A DNA stretch of 35,317 bases, taken from contig SHUD01000025.1 in the NCBI GenBank assembly GCA_009697505.1, positions 1 to 35,317 on the forward strand, in the 5' to 3' direction. The notes beneath the pieces are model-generated. The model ran no database searches. It had not been told where the DNA came from and saw nothing but the letters and a program-made list of their open reading frames with translations. Shown here in pieces: positions 15,803-26,244 of the stretch (positions are counted from its first letter, which is position 1; each line of letters starts with the position of its first letter). Both the position numbers and the translations under genes were made by a program. Source of the stretch: Bryobacterales bacterium. GTDB taxonomy: Bacteria > Acidobacteriota > Terriglobia > Bryobacterales > Bryobacteraceae.

Positions 15803-16195
15803 TCAGCGCCGTTTGTTTTCGCGCTCTCTGTCCCGTTCCTCAGCGATTTTCACCCACTCCTGACGCTGTTCGGGATTGAGGATTTCCGAAATCTGCTGGC
15901 GCTGTTCTTCCCGGATCTTTTTAATATCGGGCGCGATCGTGCCGCGGGCCGCGCGAAACCGGCGCCGGGTTTCTTCCATGATCTCGGTCATCTTACCCAT
16001 CTGGTCTTCGGAGAGACCCAGCCGTACTTTCATTTCGGCCAGGAATCGTTTGCGAAAGATCTCGGGATTACGCCGGGAAACGTTCGCGCTCACCGCCGAA
16101 ACCGTATACAGGCGGAAAGCAAAGGCACCGGCCACGCCGCCACACAAAAACACGAGGCCCATGTAAAGCGCCACGGTCCACCGAGTCAACTTCAT
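15803..16195 (-). CDS. CpxP/Spy/CnrX-like periplasmic sensor or chaperone
   Basis: A 130-residue protein from ATG 16193-16195; that ATG overlaps the stop of the upstream gene (ATGA), and longer in-frame starts read into unrelated sequence. An N-terminal hydrophobic segment (MKLTRWTVALYMGLVFLCGGVAGAFAF) anchors or exports it. The rest is helical and charged: FLAEMKVRLGLSEDQMGKMTEIMEETRRRFRAARG, then IKKIREEQRQQISEILNPEQRQEWVKI. The L-x-L-x-x-x-Q and (L/I)-x-P-E-Q-R pattern is typical of LTXXQ-type and heavy-metal-resistor proteins that sense envelope or metal stress. It is the third gene of an operon with an ECF sigma factor and a membrane anti-sigma-like protein, so a sensor role is inferred. 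Confidence 0.75.
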   Translation of the reverse strand: MKLTRWTVALYMGLVFLCGGVAGAFAFRLYTVSAVSANVSRRNPEIFRKRFLAEMKVRLGLSEDQMGKMTEIMEETRRRFRAARGTIAPDIKKIREEQRQQISEILNPEQRQEWVKIAEERDRERENKRR

Positions 16196-16512
16196 TCCAC
16201 TTCTCCCCGCAGCAAGACGGCAAGGTCGCCCGCCGAATCCGCCGCCGACAGCACATCCACGTAGCTGGCCTCTAAAGCCGGCGGTTCCTGGAAGTAGGGA
16301 ATCAGAAACACACTGATCACCACGGCGAGCACGATCGTGGCTACCAGCCAGGCTTCCGTCCATCTTTTCAGCAACAGCGGAATCGCGTTGTTCCGGCGCG
16401 CCTCGATTTTGGACCACAACTCAGGCATGAAATTCGCGCTGGACTCGGGACCAGGGCACGCATCCCGATACTGGGACAGCAGCGAACTTAGCTTGTCGTC
16501 CATGCGATCCAT
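16192..16512 (-). CDS. Membrane anti-sigma-factor-like protein
   Basis: A 106-residue protein. The start at 16510-16512 is supported by AGGAG seven bases upstream, lying within the end of the sigma gene; a second ATG is at 16503. The N-terminal half (MDRMDDKLSSLLSQYRDACP, then ANFMPELWSKIEARR) is soluble and helical. One TM helix follows (AWLVATIVLAVVISVFLIPYF, about 53-73), with a short external tail. Size, topology and position directly after an ECF sigma gene fit an anti-sigma factor. The classic zinc HxxxCxxC motif is absent, so this is a positional call. It overlaps the downstream sensor gene by 4 bp. Confidence 0.65.
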   Translation of the reverse strand: MDRMDDKLSSLLSQYRDACPGPESSANFMPELWSKIEARRNNAIPLLLKRWTEAWLVATIVLAVVISVFLIPYFQEPPALEASYVDVLSAADSAGDLAVLLRGEVE

Positions 16513-16513
16513 T

Positions 16514-17176
16514 TTATACTCCTTTGGGGCTCTCTTCTTCCTGCCGCGCCGCGAACGCCTTCAGCACCCGTTGCCGGGCGCGAAACAGGCGGACTTTGAG
16601 AGCGGTTTCGCTGATCTTGTACACCTGCTCCAATTCCTTGAGCGACAACCCCTCGACTTCTTTAATCAAGAGAAGAATCCGGTCTTCTTCGGAAACCTCT
16701 TCCAACAACGACTGCACCATCTCGCGAAGCTTGGTCCGCCGGACTTCCTCGGCGCGGTTCTTTCCCCCCGCCATGGCATCGGCCAGCATCACCTGCTGCT
16801 CGCTCAGATCCGACATCCGGCTTTCCGGCCGGCGTTTTTGGCGGCGCATGTAATCGTAAGCCGCATTGACGGTCAGCCGGTACAGCCAAGGCTCAAAAAC
16901 TTCCGGAGCACGCAACTGATCCAGGGAAAAATACAAGCGCAGGAAAACTTCCTGGCCCACGTCCTCCACGTCTTCCGGCTTTCCGATCAGGCGCGCGATG
17001 GTTCCCAAAATGCGTTTGCGGTACGCCTGAACCACCTGGCTGAAGGCGCCATCGTCGCCGTTTTTCGCTCTTTCAATGATCGCGAACTCAATCAGCATCG
17101 TGAGCCGCCCGCTCGCGCGATACCCTGCCTGTCGGTTTCCGAAACTGGGTTTATCCGCAAGGAAAGGCGTGCTCAT
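16514..17176 (-). CDS. ECF-type RNA polymerase sigma factor
   Basis: A 220-residue sigma70-family factor. Region 2 (about 30-115) shows FSQVVQAYRKRILGTIARLI, DVEDVGQEVFLRLYFSLDQL and FEPWLYRLTVNAAYDYMRRQKRR, covering core binding and -10 recognition. Region 4 (about 150-210) shows LLEEVSEEDRILLLIKEVEGLSLKEL, then a helix-turn-helix ISETALKVRLFRARQRVLKAF. ATG 17176 is preceded by AAGGA; an in-frame ATG at residue 27 is an alternative. It is followed after one base by the anti-sigma-like gene, then by the CpxP/Spy-like gene, a typical envelope-stress module. It is divergent from pcrA. The inducing stress is not evident. Confidence 0.92.
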   Translation of the reverse strand: MSTPFLADKPSFGNRQAGYRASGRLTMLIEFAIIERAKNGDDGAFSQVVQAYRKRILGTIARLIGKPEDVEDVGQEVFLRLYFSLDQLRAPEVFEPWLYRLTVNAAYDYMRRQKRRPESRMSDLSEQQVMLADAMAGGKNRAEEVRRTKLREMVQSLLEEVSEEDRILLLIKEVEGLSLKELEQVYKISETALKVRLFRARQRVLKAFAARQEEESPKGV

Positions 17177-17284
17177 GCATCCTTAGATTACAATACGCCT
17201 TGTCGCGCCACGCCCAAATTGATGCTTTGTTTTGTGTCATTTCACGCGCCCTGAGGGGATACCCATGCTAAAATTGGGTTTCCC

Positions 17285-19602
<2,318 letters not shown>

Positions 19603-19606
<4 letters not shown>

Positions 19607-19761
19607 ATACTAAAAAAGTTACCGACAAAGATGAACGTAAGAAGCTGAAGCGCACTGCCCGCAAGAAAGCCACTCCCAAGGCCAAGCGCGCCAGCGACGT
19701 GGCCCGCGGCTCGCAGAAGCGCAAAGTGAAGAAGATGGTTAAGGGCCAGCGCAAGCGCTAG
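19603..19761 (+). CDS. Highly basic 52-residue protein coupled to pcrA
   Basis: ATG at 19603 overlaps the pcrA stop as ATGA, and the ORF runs to TAG at 19759-19761. Its 52 residues are dominated by Lys and Arg, with almost no aromatic residues: MNTKKVTDKDERKKLKRTAR at the start and KRKVKKMVKGQRKR at the end. Such composition suggests nucleic-acid or ribosome binding. It resembles histone-like tails more than any named family, and I do not recognise it. The 4-bp overlap and lack of an independent ribosome site imply that it is translated by re-initiation after the helicase. Weak alternative: chance ORF; the preserved frame and biased composition argue otherwise. Confidence 0.65.
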
Positions 19762-19786
19762 CTTCATCAATAGGAGATTCGCGGTT

Positions 19787-21487
19787 ATGGGTACGGCTGC
19801 CCGTCGAGTTTGGGTTTTCTGGCTCGCGCTCGCTGTTACCCATATCCCGGCGGCAGCCCAGGGCCGCAACTACGGACGCTCCCAGGTCATCACGCAGCAG
19901 GGGATTGCCGCCACCAGCCAGGTGCTGGCTTCGCAGGCTGCCGTGCAGATTCTGGCGCGCGGCGGCAGTGCGGTAGACGCTGCCATCACCGCCAACGCCG
20001 TGCTATCGGTGGTGGAACCGATGAAAGACGGCCTGGGCGGCGACATGTTCGCCATGTACTGGGACGCCAAGACCGGCAAGCTCCAGGGTCTGAACGCATC
20101 CGGTTCCGCGCCGCGCGCGTTGACTCCGGAATTTCTGGCGAGCAAGGGCGTGAAGAAGATGCCGGACTCCGGCATCCACAGTTTCACGGCCCCCGGCGCG
20201 GTGCGCGGCTGGGCGGCGATGCACCAGCGCTACGGAAAGCTTCCCTGGAAGGATCTGTTCCAGGCCGCCATCGCGTATGCCGAAAGCGGATTCCCGGTTT
20301 CCGAAGCGGTGCAGGAGTCCTGGGCCGCTCCCGTTAATCTGCCACGCGTCAGAGCCAATCCGGAATCCGTGCGTGTGTTTCTTCCGGGTGGCAAGCCTCC
20401 GCTCGAAGGAGACCTGTTCCGCAATCCGGGTATGGCGCGGGCATTTCGCTTAGTCGCGGAAAAGGGGCCCGACGTATTCTACAAAGGCGAAATCGCCGAT
20501 GCCATTCTCAAGACCTCGCAGCACTTGGGCGGCACCATGACCGCCACGGACCTGGCGGCCTTCGAGCCGGAGTGGGTGACGCCGATTTCGATCGACTATC
20601 GTGGCTGGCGCGTTTATGAGATGCCTCCCAACGGGCAGGGCATGGCCGCGCTCGAGATGCTGAACATCATGGAGACGTCTCCGGCCGCGACTCCAATCAC
20701 GGCGTTGGGCGCGGCGCTGAGTCCGGCGGAGATGCACAAGCGCATCGAGGCGATGAAGCTGGCTTACGCCGACATCCGCCGCTACGTTGCCGATCCGCGC
20801 ACCTACGACGTTCCGGTGGCGCAATTGCTTTCCAAAGAATACGCGCAGAAGCGGGCGAAACTGATCGATCCCGGCCGAGCTCATTGCGAGGTGCCGGCCG
20901 GCCAGCCCGTGCAGGGTGACACGACGTATCTGACCGTCGTCGATAAAGACGGCAACATGGCCAGTTGGATTCAGAGCGTGTATGCGGAGTTCGGCTCCGG
21001 CGTGACGGTGGAGGGCATGGGCTTTCTGCTACAGAATCGAGGGGCGGGGTTCACGCTCGACCCCAAGCATCCGAACGTGCTCGCGGGCGGCAAGCGGCCG
21101 TTCCACACCATCATTCCGGCGTTCATGGAGCGCGGCGATATCCACATCGGCTTCGGCATCATGGGCGGCGCCAATCAGCCGCTGGCGCACGCGCAGTTTG
21201 TGTCCAACGTCGTCGATTACGGCATGAACGTGCAGGCGGCCATGGAAGCGCCGCGTTTCACCAAGAGGAACTCGACCGGGTGCGATGTGTCGATTGAAGT
21301 GCGCGTGCCGTCGCTGACGCTACAGCAGCTTTCCGAACGTGGCCATCAGATCGCGATTCGTAGAGAATATACCCAGGAAATGGGGCGCGGCCAGGCGATT
21401 CTGCACAACTCGAAAACCGGCACCAACTACGCGGCCTCGGACCCGCGTGCCGATGGCGCCGCGATGCCGGAACCGATCCGGCCGTAG
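19787..21487 (+). CDS. ggt: Gamma-glutamyltransferase, secreted
   Basis: A 566-residue Ntn-hydrolase precursor. It has an N-terminal signal peptide (ARRVWVFWLALAVTHIPAAAQG). The large-subunit region has ILARGGSAVDAAITANAVLSVVEP and DGLGGDMFAMYWD. Autocleavage is expected before Thr379 in QGDTTYLTVVDKDGNMAS, exposing the catalytic N-terminal Thr of the small subunit. Later marks are GSGVTVEGMGFLLQNRGAGF, GGKRPFHTIIPAF and GIMGGANQPLAHAQ. The enzyme hydrolyses or transfers the gamma-glutamyl group of glutathione and related peptides in the periplasm. AGGAG at 19771-19775 precedes the ATG. It begins 25 bp after the basic ORF and may be read through from pcrA. Confident. Confidence 0.95.
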   Translation: MGTAARRVWVFWLALAVTHIPAAAQGRNYGRSQVITQQGIAATSQVLASQAAVQILARGGSAVDAAITANAVLSVVEPMKDGLGGDMFAMYWDAKTGKLQGLNASGSAPRALTPEFLASKGVKKMPDSGIHSFTAPGAVRGWAAMHQRYGKLPWKDLFQAAIAYAESGFPVSEAVQESWAAPVNLPRVRANPESVRVFLPGGKPPLEGDLFRNPGMARAFRLVAEKGPDVFYKGEIADAILKTSQHLGGTMTATDLAAFEPEWVTPISIDYRGWRVYEMPPNGQGMAALEMLNIMETSPAATPITALGAALSPAEMHKRIEAMKLAYADIRRYVADPRTYDVPVAQLLSKEYAQKRAKLIDPGRAHCEVPAGQPVQGDTTYLTVVDKDGNMASWIQSVYAEFGSGVTVEGMGFLLQNRGAGFTLDPKHPNVLAGGKRPFHTIIPAFMERGDIHIGFGIMGGANQPLAHAQFVSNVVDYGMNVQAAMEAPRFTKRNSTGCDVSIEVRVPSLTLQQLSERGHQIAIRREYTQEMGRGQAILHNSKTGTNYAASDPRADGAAMPEPIRP

Positions 21488-21506
21488 GCTATCCTCCACC
21501 GCTCCC

Positions 21507-21720
21507 TAACCTGCATTTCGCACAACGTCCCAAGGTAGATCAGAAAGAGCCATACCGGGGCCCAGCGTGGAGCGGGCTTTAGCCTGCAACGGAGGCTTCA
21601 GCCTCCGCGGCGGTATAACCACACTTCGAACCGGGGACTCAGTCCCCGTCGCAGGCTAAAGCCCGCTCCACGTTGGGATCTGCTCCTCCGTAAGCAATCT
21701 CGTGTGAGAAATGCAGGTTA
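21507..21720. repeat. Nested palindromic repeat element
   Basis: Most of the 295-bp gap between the transferase and methyltransferase genes is one structured element. Outer arms TAACCTGCATTTC (21507-21519) and GAAATGCAGGTTA (21708-21720) are perfect inverted repeats. Inside, a 22-bp perfect inverted repeat (21566-21587 with 21651-21672, core GCGGGCTTTAGCC) extends to 27 bp with one mismatch. Within that are two more hairpins: CGGAGGCT/AGCCTCCG (21590-21607) and CGGGGACT/AGTCCCCG (21632-21648). ACCGCT flanks the element at 21498-21503 and 21721-21726. No ORF is inside. It looks like a REP/MITE-type non-autonomous element. Confidence 0.75.
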
Positions 21721-21782
21721 ACCGCTGCGGTTCGGTGTCAGTGGTAATCACACACGGAGTCGCGAAGTGATCGAGCGGCGGA

Positions 21783-22235
21783 TTACAGCCAGCGCCGCAC
21801 GCGTGATTTGTAATCCGCGAATTCCTTGCCAAACAGAGAGGCGAGCACTTTCTCCTCCGGCGCGATTTGGAAGCGGTTGATGTACGCGACGAATGCGGGA
21901 AGAAATAGGAAGGCCACGGCGTTCGACAAATAGATGGACCATCCGGTGAGGCCAATGAGCAGGCCGAGGTACATCGGGTTCCGGGTATGCGCGAACACGC
22001 CCGATGTCACCAGGGACGTGGCCTTGTCCGGCTTCATGGGATTGACGGTAGTGCCTGCGCGCCGGAAAGTGAGGGCGCCGGACACAGCGATCAGCACGCC
22101 AACGGCGGCACAGACGATCGCAATAACAGTTCGCGCGGGAAATTCAAATCCGGCGGCTGGTGCGAGCCGTGAGAGCCACCGCATCAGTGCCGCCGTGATC
22201 AACGCGACCAACGGAGGCGGGACCTTAAGCTCCAC
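21783..22235 (-). CDS. Isoprenylcysteine carboxyl methyltransferase-like membrane protein
   Basis: A 150-residue integral membrane methyltransferase of the ICMT/PEMT superfamily. It has hydrophobic helices at about 5-20, 36-56 and 95-120. The family core is complete: LVTSGVFAHTRNPMYLGLLIG for SAM binding, then IAPEEKVLASLFGKEFADYKSRVRRWL at the C-terminus. Bacterial members methylate small lipids or isoprenoid-like acceptors; the substrate is unknown. The start is a GTG at 22233-22235 directly after the TAG of the NHL-protein gene, indicating coupling to that gene. No strong ribosome site is seen; an ATG at residue 18 is an alternative. Confidence 0.85.
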   Translation of the reverse strand: MELKVPPPLVALITAALMRWLSRLAPAAGFEFPARTVIAIVCAAVGVLIAVSGALTFRRAGTTVNPMKPDKATSLVTSGVFAHTRNPMYLGLLIGLTGWSIYLSNAVAFLFLPAFVAYINRFQIAPEEKVLASLFGKEFADYKSRVRRWL

Positions 22236-23345
22236 CTACTTGTTGCCTTTGTACACCCAACGGAGCGCTCGCATTCCATTGTTCACTTCACCCATGTAGG
22301 CGTTACCCTTGGAGTCCATCGCGATGCTGTGCAGGTGGGAGAAACCGAACGTGTTGTGTCCGCCATGTCCGCCAAAGAAGCCCACCTCTTCGAGCGACTC
22401 ACGGTTGAGAATGTGAACCTTCTTGTTGCTGCCGTCCGGAACGAAGACGAATTGCTGCTGCTTATCCGGCGAGAACGCCACATCGAAGGCGGTCCCTTCG
22501 TTGGCGTGACTGGGACGGCTGATGTAGGTTTCCTTGACAAACGTGCCGTCGAGCTTAAACACCTGCAGGCGATTGTTGGAGCGGTCGCCGACGTAGACCA
22601 GGCCGTCATTGGAAATGCGCAGGCCATGCACCAGGTTGAACTGCGGCGAGCCCTCGCCTTCATACACCAGCGTGCGCGGAGCCGCGTCGTCAGGCTTCTT
22701 GCCGTAGGCGCCCCAATGGCGCTTGTAAGCGCCGGTTTCGGCGTCGTAGACCACCACGCGGCGGTTGCGATACCCATCCGCCACGAAAACTTCGTTGGTC
22801 TTGGGAAAGACCACCGCTCCGGCGGGCCGCCCCATGTTGTCCGGTTCATTGCTGCCCATGGTCTTGCCGTTGTGGCCGATCTGCAGCAGGAATTTCCCGG
22901 CCTTGGTGAACTTTAGAATCTGGCCATCTTTATCGCCGTTGCCCGTAATCCAGACATTGTCCTTGTAGTCGACGGAGATTCCGTGTTCGTTGTCGGGCCA
23001 CTGGTAGGATTCGCCCGCCTTCGGAGGTCCACCCCAGGTCTGCACCACGTTGCCGGCCTGGTCGAACTCGATGACGGGAGGCGCGGGCACGCAGCAGTCG
23101 GCCCGTTTCGCCTGGCCATAGCGGTCGTTCTCGTCCAGCGTTCGCGGGCGATGGAGGACCCAGATGTGATCGTGTGAATCGACGGCGGTGCCGGAGACCT
23201 GTCCCAGCATCCAGTTGTTGGGCAGCGGCTTGGGCCAGAACGGATCCGGTTCGTACTTGGGCACGGCGGGTCCAGTGACGGCCAACGCTCCCACCGTCAG
23301 AATCAGCGCCGTGGCCACGGCAATCACCAATAGTATCCGTTGCAT
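22236..23345 (-). CDS. NHL-repeat beta-propeller protein, exported
   Basis: A 369-residue secreted or anchored propeller. ATG 23343-23345 is chosen because AGGAGG lies a few bases upstream and the N-terminus becomes MQRILLVIAVATALILTVGALA, a signal or anchor; an in-frame ATG seven codons earlier lacks this support. Repeating NHL-like blades include GTAVDSHDHIWVLHRP, GISVDYKDNVWITGNGDKDG, EVFVADGYRNRRVVVYD, VYVGDRSNNRLQVFKLDG and SIAMDSKGNAYMGEV. Relatives are annotated as 6-bladed propeller or peptidyl-amidating-lyase-like; no catalytic claim can be made here. It sits between the DUF885 lipoprotein gene and the coupled ICMT-like gene on the same strand. Confidence 0.85.
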   Translation of the reverse strand: MQRILLVIAVATALILTVGALAVTGPAVPKYEPDPFWPKPLPNNWMLGQVSGTAVDSHDHIWVLHRPRTLDENDRYGQAKRADCCVPAPPVIEFDQAGNVVQTWGGPPKAGESYQWPDNEHGISVDYKDNVWITGNGDKDGQILKFTKAGKFLLQIGHNGKTMGSNEPDNMGRPAGAVVFPKTNEVFVADGYRNRRVVVYDAETGAYKRHWGAYGKKPDDAAPRTLVYEGEGSPQFNLVHGLRISNDGLVYVGDRSNNRLQVFKLDGTFVKETYISRPSHANEGTAFDVAFSPDKQQQFVFVPDGSNKKVHILNRESLEEVGFFGGHGGHNTFGFSHLHSIAMDSKGNAYMGEVNNGMRALRWVYKGNK

Positions 23346-23374
23346 AAAGCCTCCTCGATGGAACATCCCGTATT

Positions 23375-25075
23375 CTACTCCAGTAATTTGTTGAGCACCG
23401 GCAAGGGCACGGCGCTCTCCTTCAACGCCCGCTCGTGGAAGTCGCGCAGCGAGAACCCGGAGCCTTGCTTCTTCTGAATCCGCCCGCGCGCTTCGAGCCA
23501 GCCTTTCCAGCCGGCAAAGTACATCGGCAACTGGCAGGAGGAAAGCTGAGCGCGTTGCAGCTTCGCGGTGGCTTCTTCCTTTTCTTGATACGTGTCTTTG
23601 ATCATCAGGTCCAGCGCCTGTTGCTCGGTCATGTTCATGGTCTGCAACCGGATATCGAGGATGGTGTTGGCCAGCACGCGCAGAAGTTGCTTATAGAAAG
23701 TCAGCTTGAACCCAGGCTGGTCGGCCATGTAGCCTTGCTCCGACATCACTTGCTGCGTGTACACCGCCCAGCCCTCTACATAGGGGCCGTTCCCGAAGAT
23801 GGCGCGTAGCGCCGCCCGCGAACGCGGCTGGACGTCGTTGGCGTACTCCAGCTGCACATAGTGGCCGGGCATGGCTTCGTGAACGGTCAGATGTTCCATG
23901 CCGAAGCGGTTGTATTCGCGGAGCTTGGATTCGATGCGCTCCCTGGTCCAAGTCTTGGGGATCGGCGTGACCCAGTAAAACGCGCCGAGCCGCGGTTCGA
24001 GCGCGGGAGCCGGATTGAATCCGCCCACGGCGTAGATGCCGCGGATGAACTCGGGCGTTTCGGTTACCTTCAAGTTTCCCCGCGTGGGCAGCGTGAGCAA
24101 GCCCTTTTCGCGCACAAATGCGGTGGCTTGTTCCAGCGTCCGGTTGGCTTCCGCCAGATACGTGTCCGGGGTGGCGTGCTGCCTGGCGATCTCATCCAGG
24201 GCCTGCGGTACGGTCTTGGGAGCCGCCAGCTTGGCCATGGCATCCCGCGTGGTCTTCAGCTCGCCTTCGGCTTCGGCAAGAAGTTGCTCCGGCGTCTTGC
24301 CGGTGGTGAGTACGTATTGGAATTTTTTCGCGTACTTTTCCTGGCCCAGGCGCCAGTCGCTGGTTTTCTTGGAGAGCGTTTCTTTGAGGAAGGTGTTGAA
24401 GTCGCGCAGAGCGGCGATGGCCGATTCCGCGGCGCGCGCATAATCTTCTTTGAGCGCGGCGGGCGCCGCTTGGCGCAGAGTCTTGTCGATCAGGCCGATG
24501 TTGCCCTGATTTTCCTCCCGTGCCACGCGATTCCACACTTCCGGAGCGTCCACCAGGTTCGCCTTGGCCTGCGCCAACAGCATCGGCAGCCGCTCCATGC
24601 GCTTGATGATGTGGCCGAAGCGCTTTTCGATGGGCGCGTAGTCCAGCATGTAGCATTCAAACAGCGCGTTGCCCGCCAGCTCCACATAAACAGTTGGATT
24701 GTGCTTGTAGTTCTGGATGGACTCGAGCTCCAGTTGACTGACGCCGATACTGTTGCGGATGATTTCCAGATCCGCGGCCTCCTCTTTAGAGAGCGCGGCT
24801 TCGTCCAGCAACGCAATGCGGGATTGTATCCCCGATAAGAATTGCCGGGACGCGGCGATTCCGGCCGGTCCGTAATCATCCAGCAGTTCTTCCAAGGCTA
24901 TGCTGTTGTGAGTGTGATAGCCGGCCTGCGTAGCGCTGGCCGGCGATAGCGCCAGGTTGCCGTAGACAAAATCCTCTGTCAATTTATTGAACTCACGGGA
25001 AGCGGACTTGGTCCCGCATCCGGCCAGCAGCAGGAGCGTCGTGGCGCAACTCAACAATATTTTCTTGGAAGGCAT
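23375..25075 (-). CDS. DUF885-family lipoprotein, putative metallopeptidase
   Basis: A 566-residue lipoprotein. The N-terminus MPSKKILLSCATTLLLLAGC ends in a lipobox (LLAGC, Cys20), so the protein is membrane-tethered outside the cytoplasm. The DUF885 core shows SIGVSQLELESIQNYKHNP and, near residue 398, LTVHEAMPGHYVQLEYA, an HExxxGH motif. Downstream blocks GNGPYVEGWAVYTQQVM and DIRLQTMNMTEQQALDLM are standard for the family. Members are thought to be zinc peptidases, but the substrate is unknown. It lies 12 bp downstream of the FAH-family gene and probably belongs to one transcript with it. Confidence 0.88.
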   Translation of the reverse strand: MPSKKILLSCATTLLLLAGCGTKSASREFNKLTEDFVYGNLALSPASATQAGYHTHNSIALEELLDDYGPAGIAASRQFLSGIQSRIALLDEAALSKEEAADLEIIRNSIGVSQLELESIQNYKHNPTVYVELAGNALFECYMLDYAPIEKRFGHIIKRMERLPMLLAQAKANLVDAPEVWNRVAREENQGNIGLIDKTLRQAAPAALKEDYARAAESAIAALRDFNTFLKETLSKKTSDWRLGQEKYAKKFQYVLTTGKTPEQLLAEAEGELKTTRDAMAKLAAPKTVPQALDEIARQHATPDTYLAEANRTLEQATAFVREKGLLTLPTRGNLKVTETPEFIRGIYAVGGFNPAPALEPRLGAFYWVTPIPKTWTRERIESKLREYNRFGMEHLTVHEAMPGHYVQLEYANDVQPRSRAALRAIFGNGPYVEGWAVYTQQVMSEQGYMADQPGFKLTFYKQLLRVLANTILDIRLQTMNMTEQQALDLMIKDTYQEKEEATAKLQRAQLSSCQLPMYFAGWKGWLEARGRIQKKQGSGFSLRDFHERALKESAVPLPVLNKLLE

Positions 25076-25087
25076 ACGATGCTCTCG

Positions 25088-25771
25088 TTAAGCGATGTGT
25101 ATGGTCAACTCTCCGAGCTTGGCGATATGGCCCACGATCGTGTCGCCGGAAACCACCGGACCGACGCCCTCGGGCGTGCCCGTGTAAATTAAATCGCCGG
25201 TAGCGAGCGTGACTTGTTGCGACAGGTGGTGGATGATGTGCGCGACGTCCCAGATTAACAGGTTGACATCGGACTGCTGCCGCACCTGGCCGTTGACCGT
25301 GAGCTTGATTTCGCCTTCCGTGAAGTGCCCCACCTGCGCGACCGGATAGATGGCGCCGCAGGGCGCCGCATGATCGAACGACTTGCCGATGTCCCACGGG
25401 CGGCCGCTCTTGGCGGCAATCTGCTGGAGGTCGCGGCGCGTCATGTCAAAGCCGATCGCGTAGCCGTAAACATAGTCCAGGGCCTTTTCGGCCGGGATGT
25501 TGGCGCCCGTCTTGCCGATCGCCGCGACCAGTTCCACCTCGTGCTGAAAGTTCTGGGTCAGGGGCGGGTACGGTACGGTAGTGCCACTCTCGACGATCAT
25601 GTCCGGAGCTTTCGCGAAGAAGAACGGCAAGGCCTTCTCGTCGTTGCCGAATTCGCGAATATGCGCCAGGTAGTTGCGTCCCACGCAATACACGCGGCGT
25701 ACTGGATAGCGGGCTTGCGTACCAGCTACCGGGAGCGAGGGTTGCGGCGCCGCCGCCACGACATATTCCAT
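25088..25771 (-). CDS. Fumarylacetoacetate hydrolase family protein
   Basis: A 227-residue FAH-superfamily enzyme, the size of fumarylpyruvate or acylpyruvate hydrolases. It starts with RVYCVGRNYLAHIREFG. The metal-binding set is visible: HEVELVAAIGK (first Glu pair), GFDMTRRDLQ (Asp) and GKSFDHAAPCG. The closing motif GDLIYTGTPEGVGPVVSGD is diagnostic. Such enzymes hydrolyse C-C bonds of beta-diketo acids from aromatic or tyrosine breakdown using Mg2+ or Mn2+. No other catabolic genes of these routes are adjacent, so the substrate is open. It is divergent from the PilZ gene. Confidence 0.9.
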   Translation of the reverse strand: MEYVVAAAPQPSLPVAGTQARYPVRRVYCVGRNYLAHIREFGNDEKALPFFFAKAPDMIVESGTTVPYPPLTQNFQHEVELVAAIGKTGANIPAEKALDYVYGYAIGFDMTRRDLQQIAAKSGRPWDIGKSFDHAAPCGAIYPVAQVGHFTEGEIKLTVNGQVRQQSDVNLLIWDVAHIIHHLSQQVTLATGDLIYTGTPEGVGPVVSGDTIVGHIAKLGELTIHIA

Positions 25772-25862
25772 AGTCTAAAAAGTACCATTACATTCGCGAT
25801 TGGAATGGGACTCCAATGCATTGACCTTCCAGACTTCCGCCGATACACTCAATAACATCGCG

Positions 25863-26171
25863 ATGGAACCCACGATGGAACAACGAAAGAATCAACGCTT
25901 TGACTTGCGATTGCCCTTCGAGCTTGTCGGCGGCGCTGATCCCGTGTCGATGGGCGAGACCAAGAACGTCAGTTCTTGCGGAGTGTTGTTCGCCGCCAGC
26001 ACCTCGGTTGCGGTCGGCGATCCGATCGAATATTTGATCACCCTGCCGAAGGCCAATGGCGCGCGGATCAACGTCCGCCTGCGTTGCATCGGAAAGGTTG
26101 TGCGCGGCGAAGAAGGGACGGCGTTTGCGGCGACCCTGGAACGTTATGAATTTGTGCGGGAGCGCGGTTGA
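25863..26171 (+). CDS. PilZ-domain protein
   Basis: About 102 residues from ATG 25863; a second ATG at 25875 has GGAA a few bases upstream and is equally possible, and a longer start at 25800 adds non-homologous sequence. The single PilZ domain contains RKNQRFDLRLPFEL, a variant of the RxxxR c-di-GMP arginine motif, and TKNVSSCGVLFAA, matching the (D/N)xSxxG motif. Later strands INVRLRCIGKVVRGEEG and FAATLERYEFV complete the barrel. It may bind c-di-GMP, although this depends on the arginine arrangement. It is followed 73 bp later by the anchored proline-rich protein. Target unknown. Confidence 0.85.
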   Translation: MEPTMEQRKNQRFDLRLPFELVGGADPVSMGETKNVSSCGVLFAASTSVAVGDPIEYLITLPKANGARINVRLRCIGKVVRGEEGTAFAATLERYEFVRERG

Positions 26172-26244
26172 CGTTGCCGCGCTCCAGTTGGCAGAAGCTA
26201 GACTCACTTGTGATTTAGTGTTCGCAGATTTGGAGGTCCGCGTT

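Noticed and set aside
23861-24838. 325-codon plus-strand ORF antisense to the DUF885 gene
   Set aside because: No coherent domain or ribosome site; the minus-strand lipoprotein is well supported.
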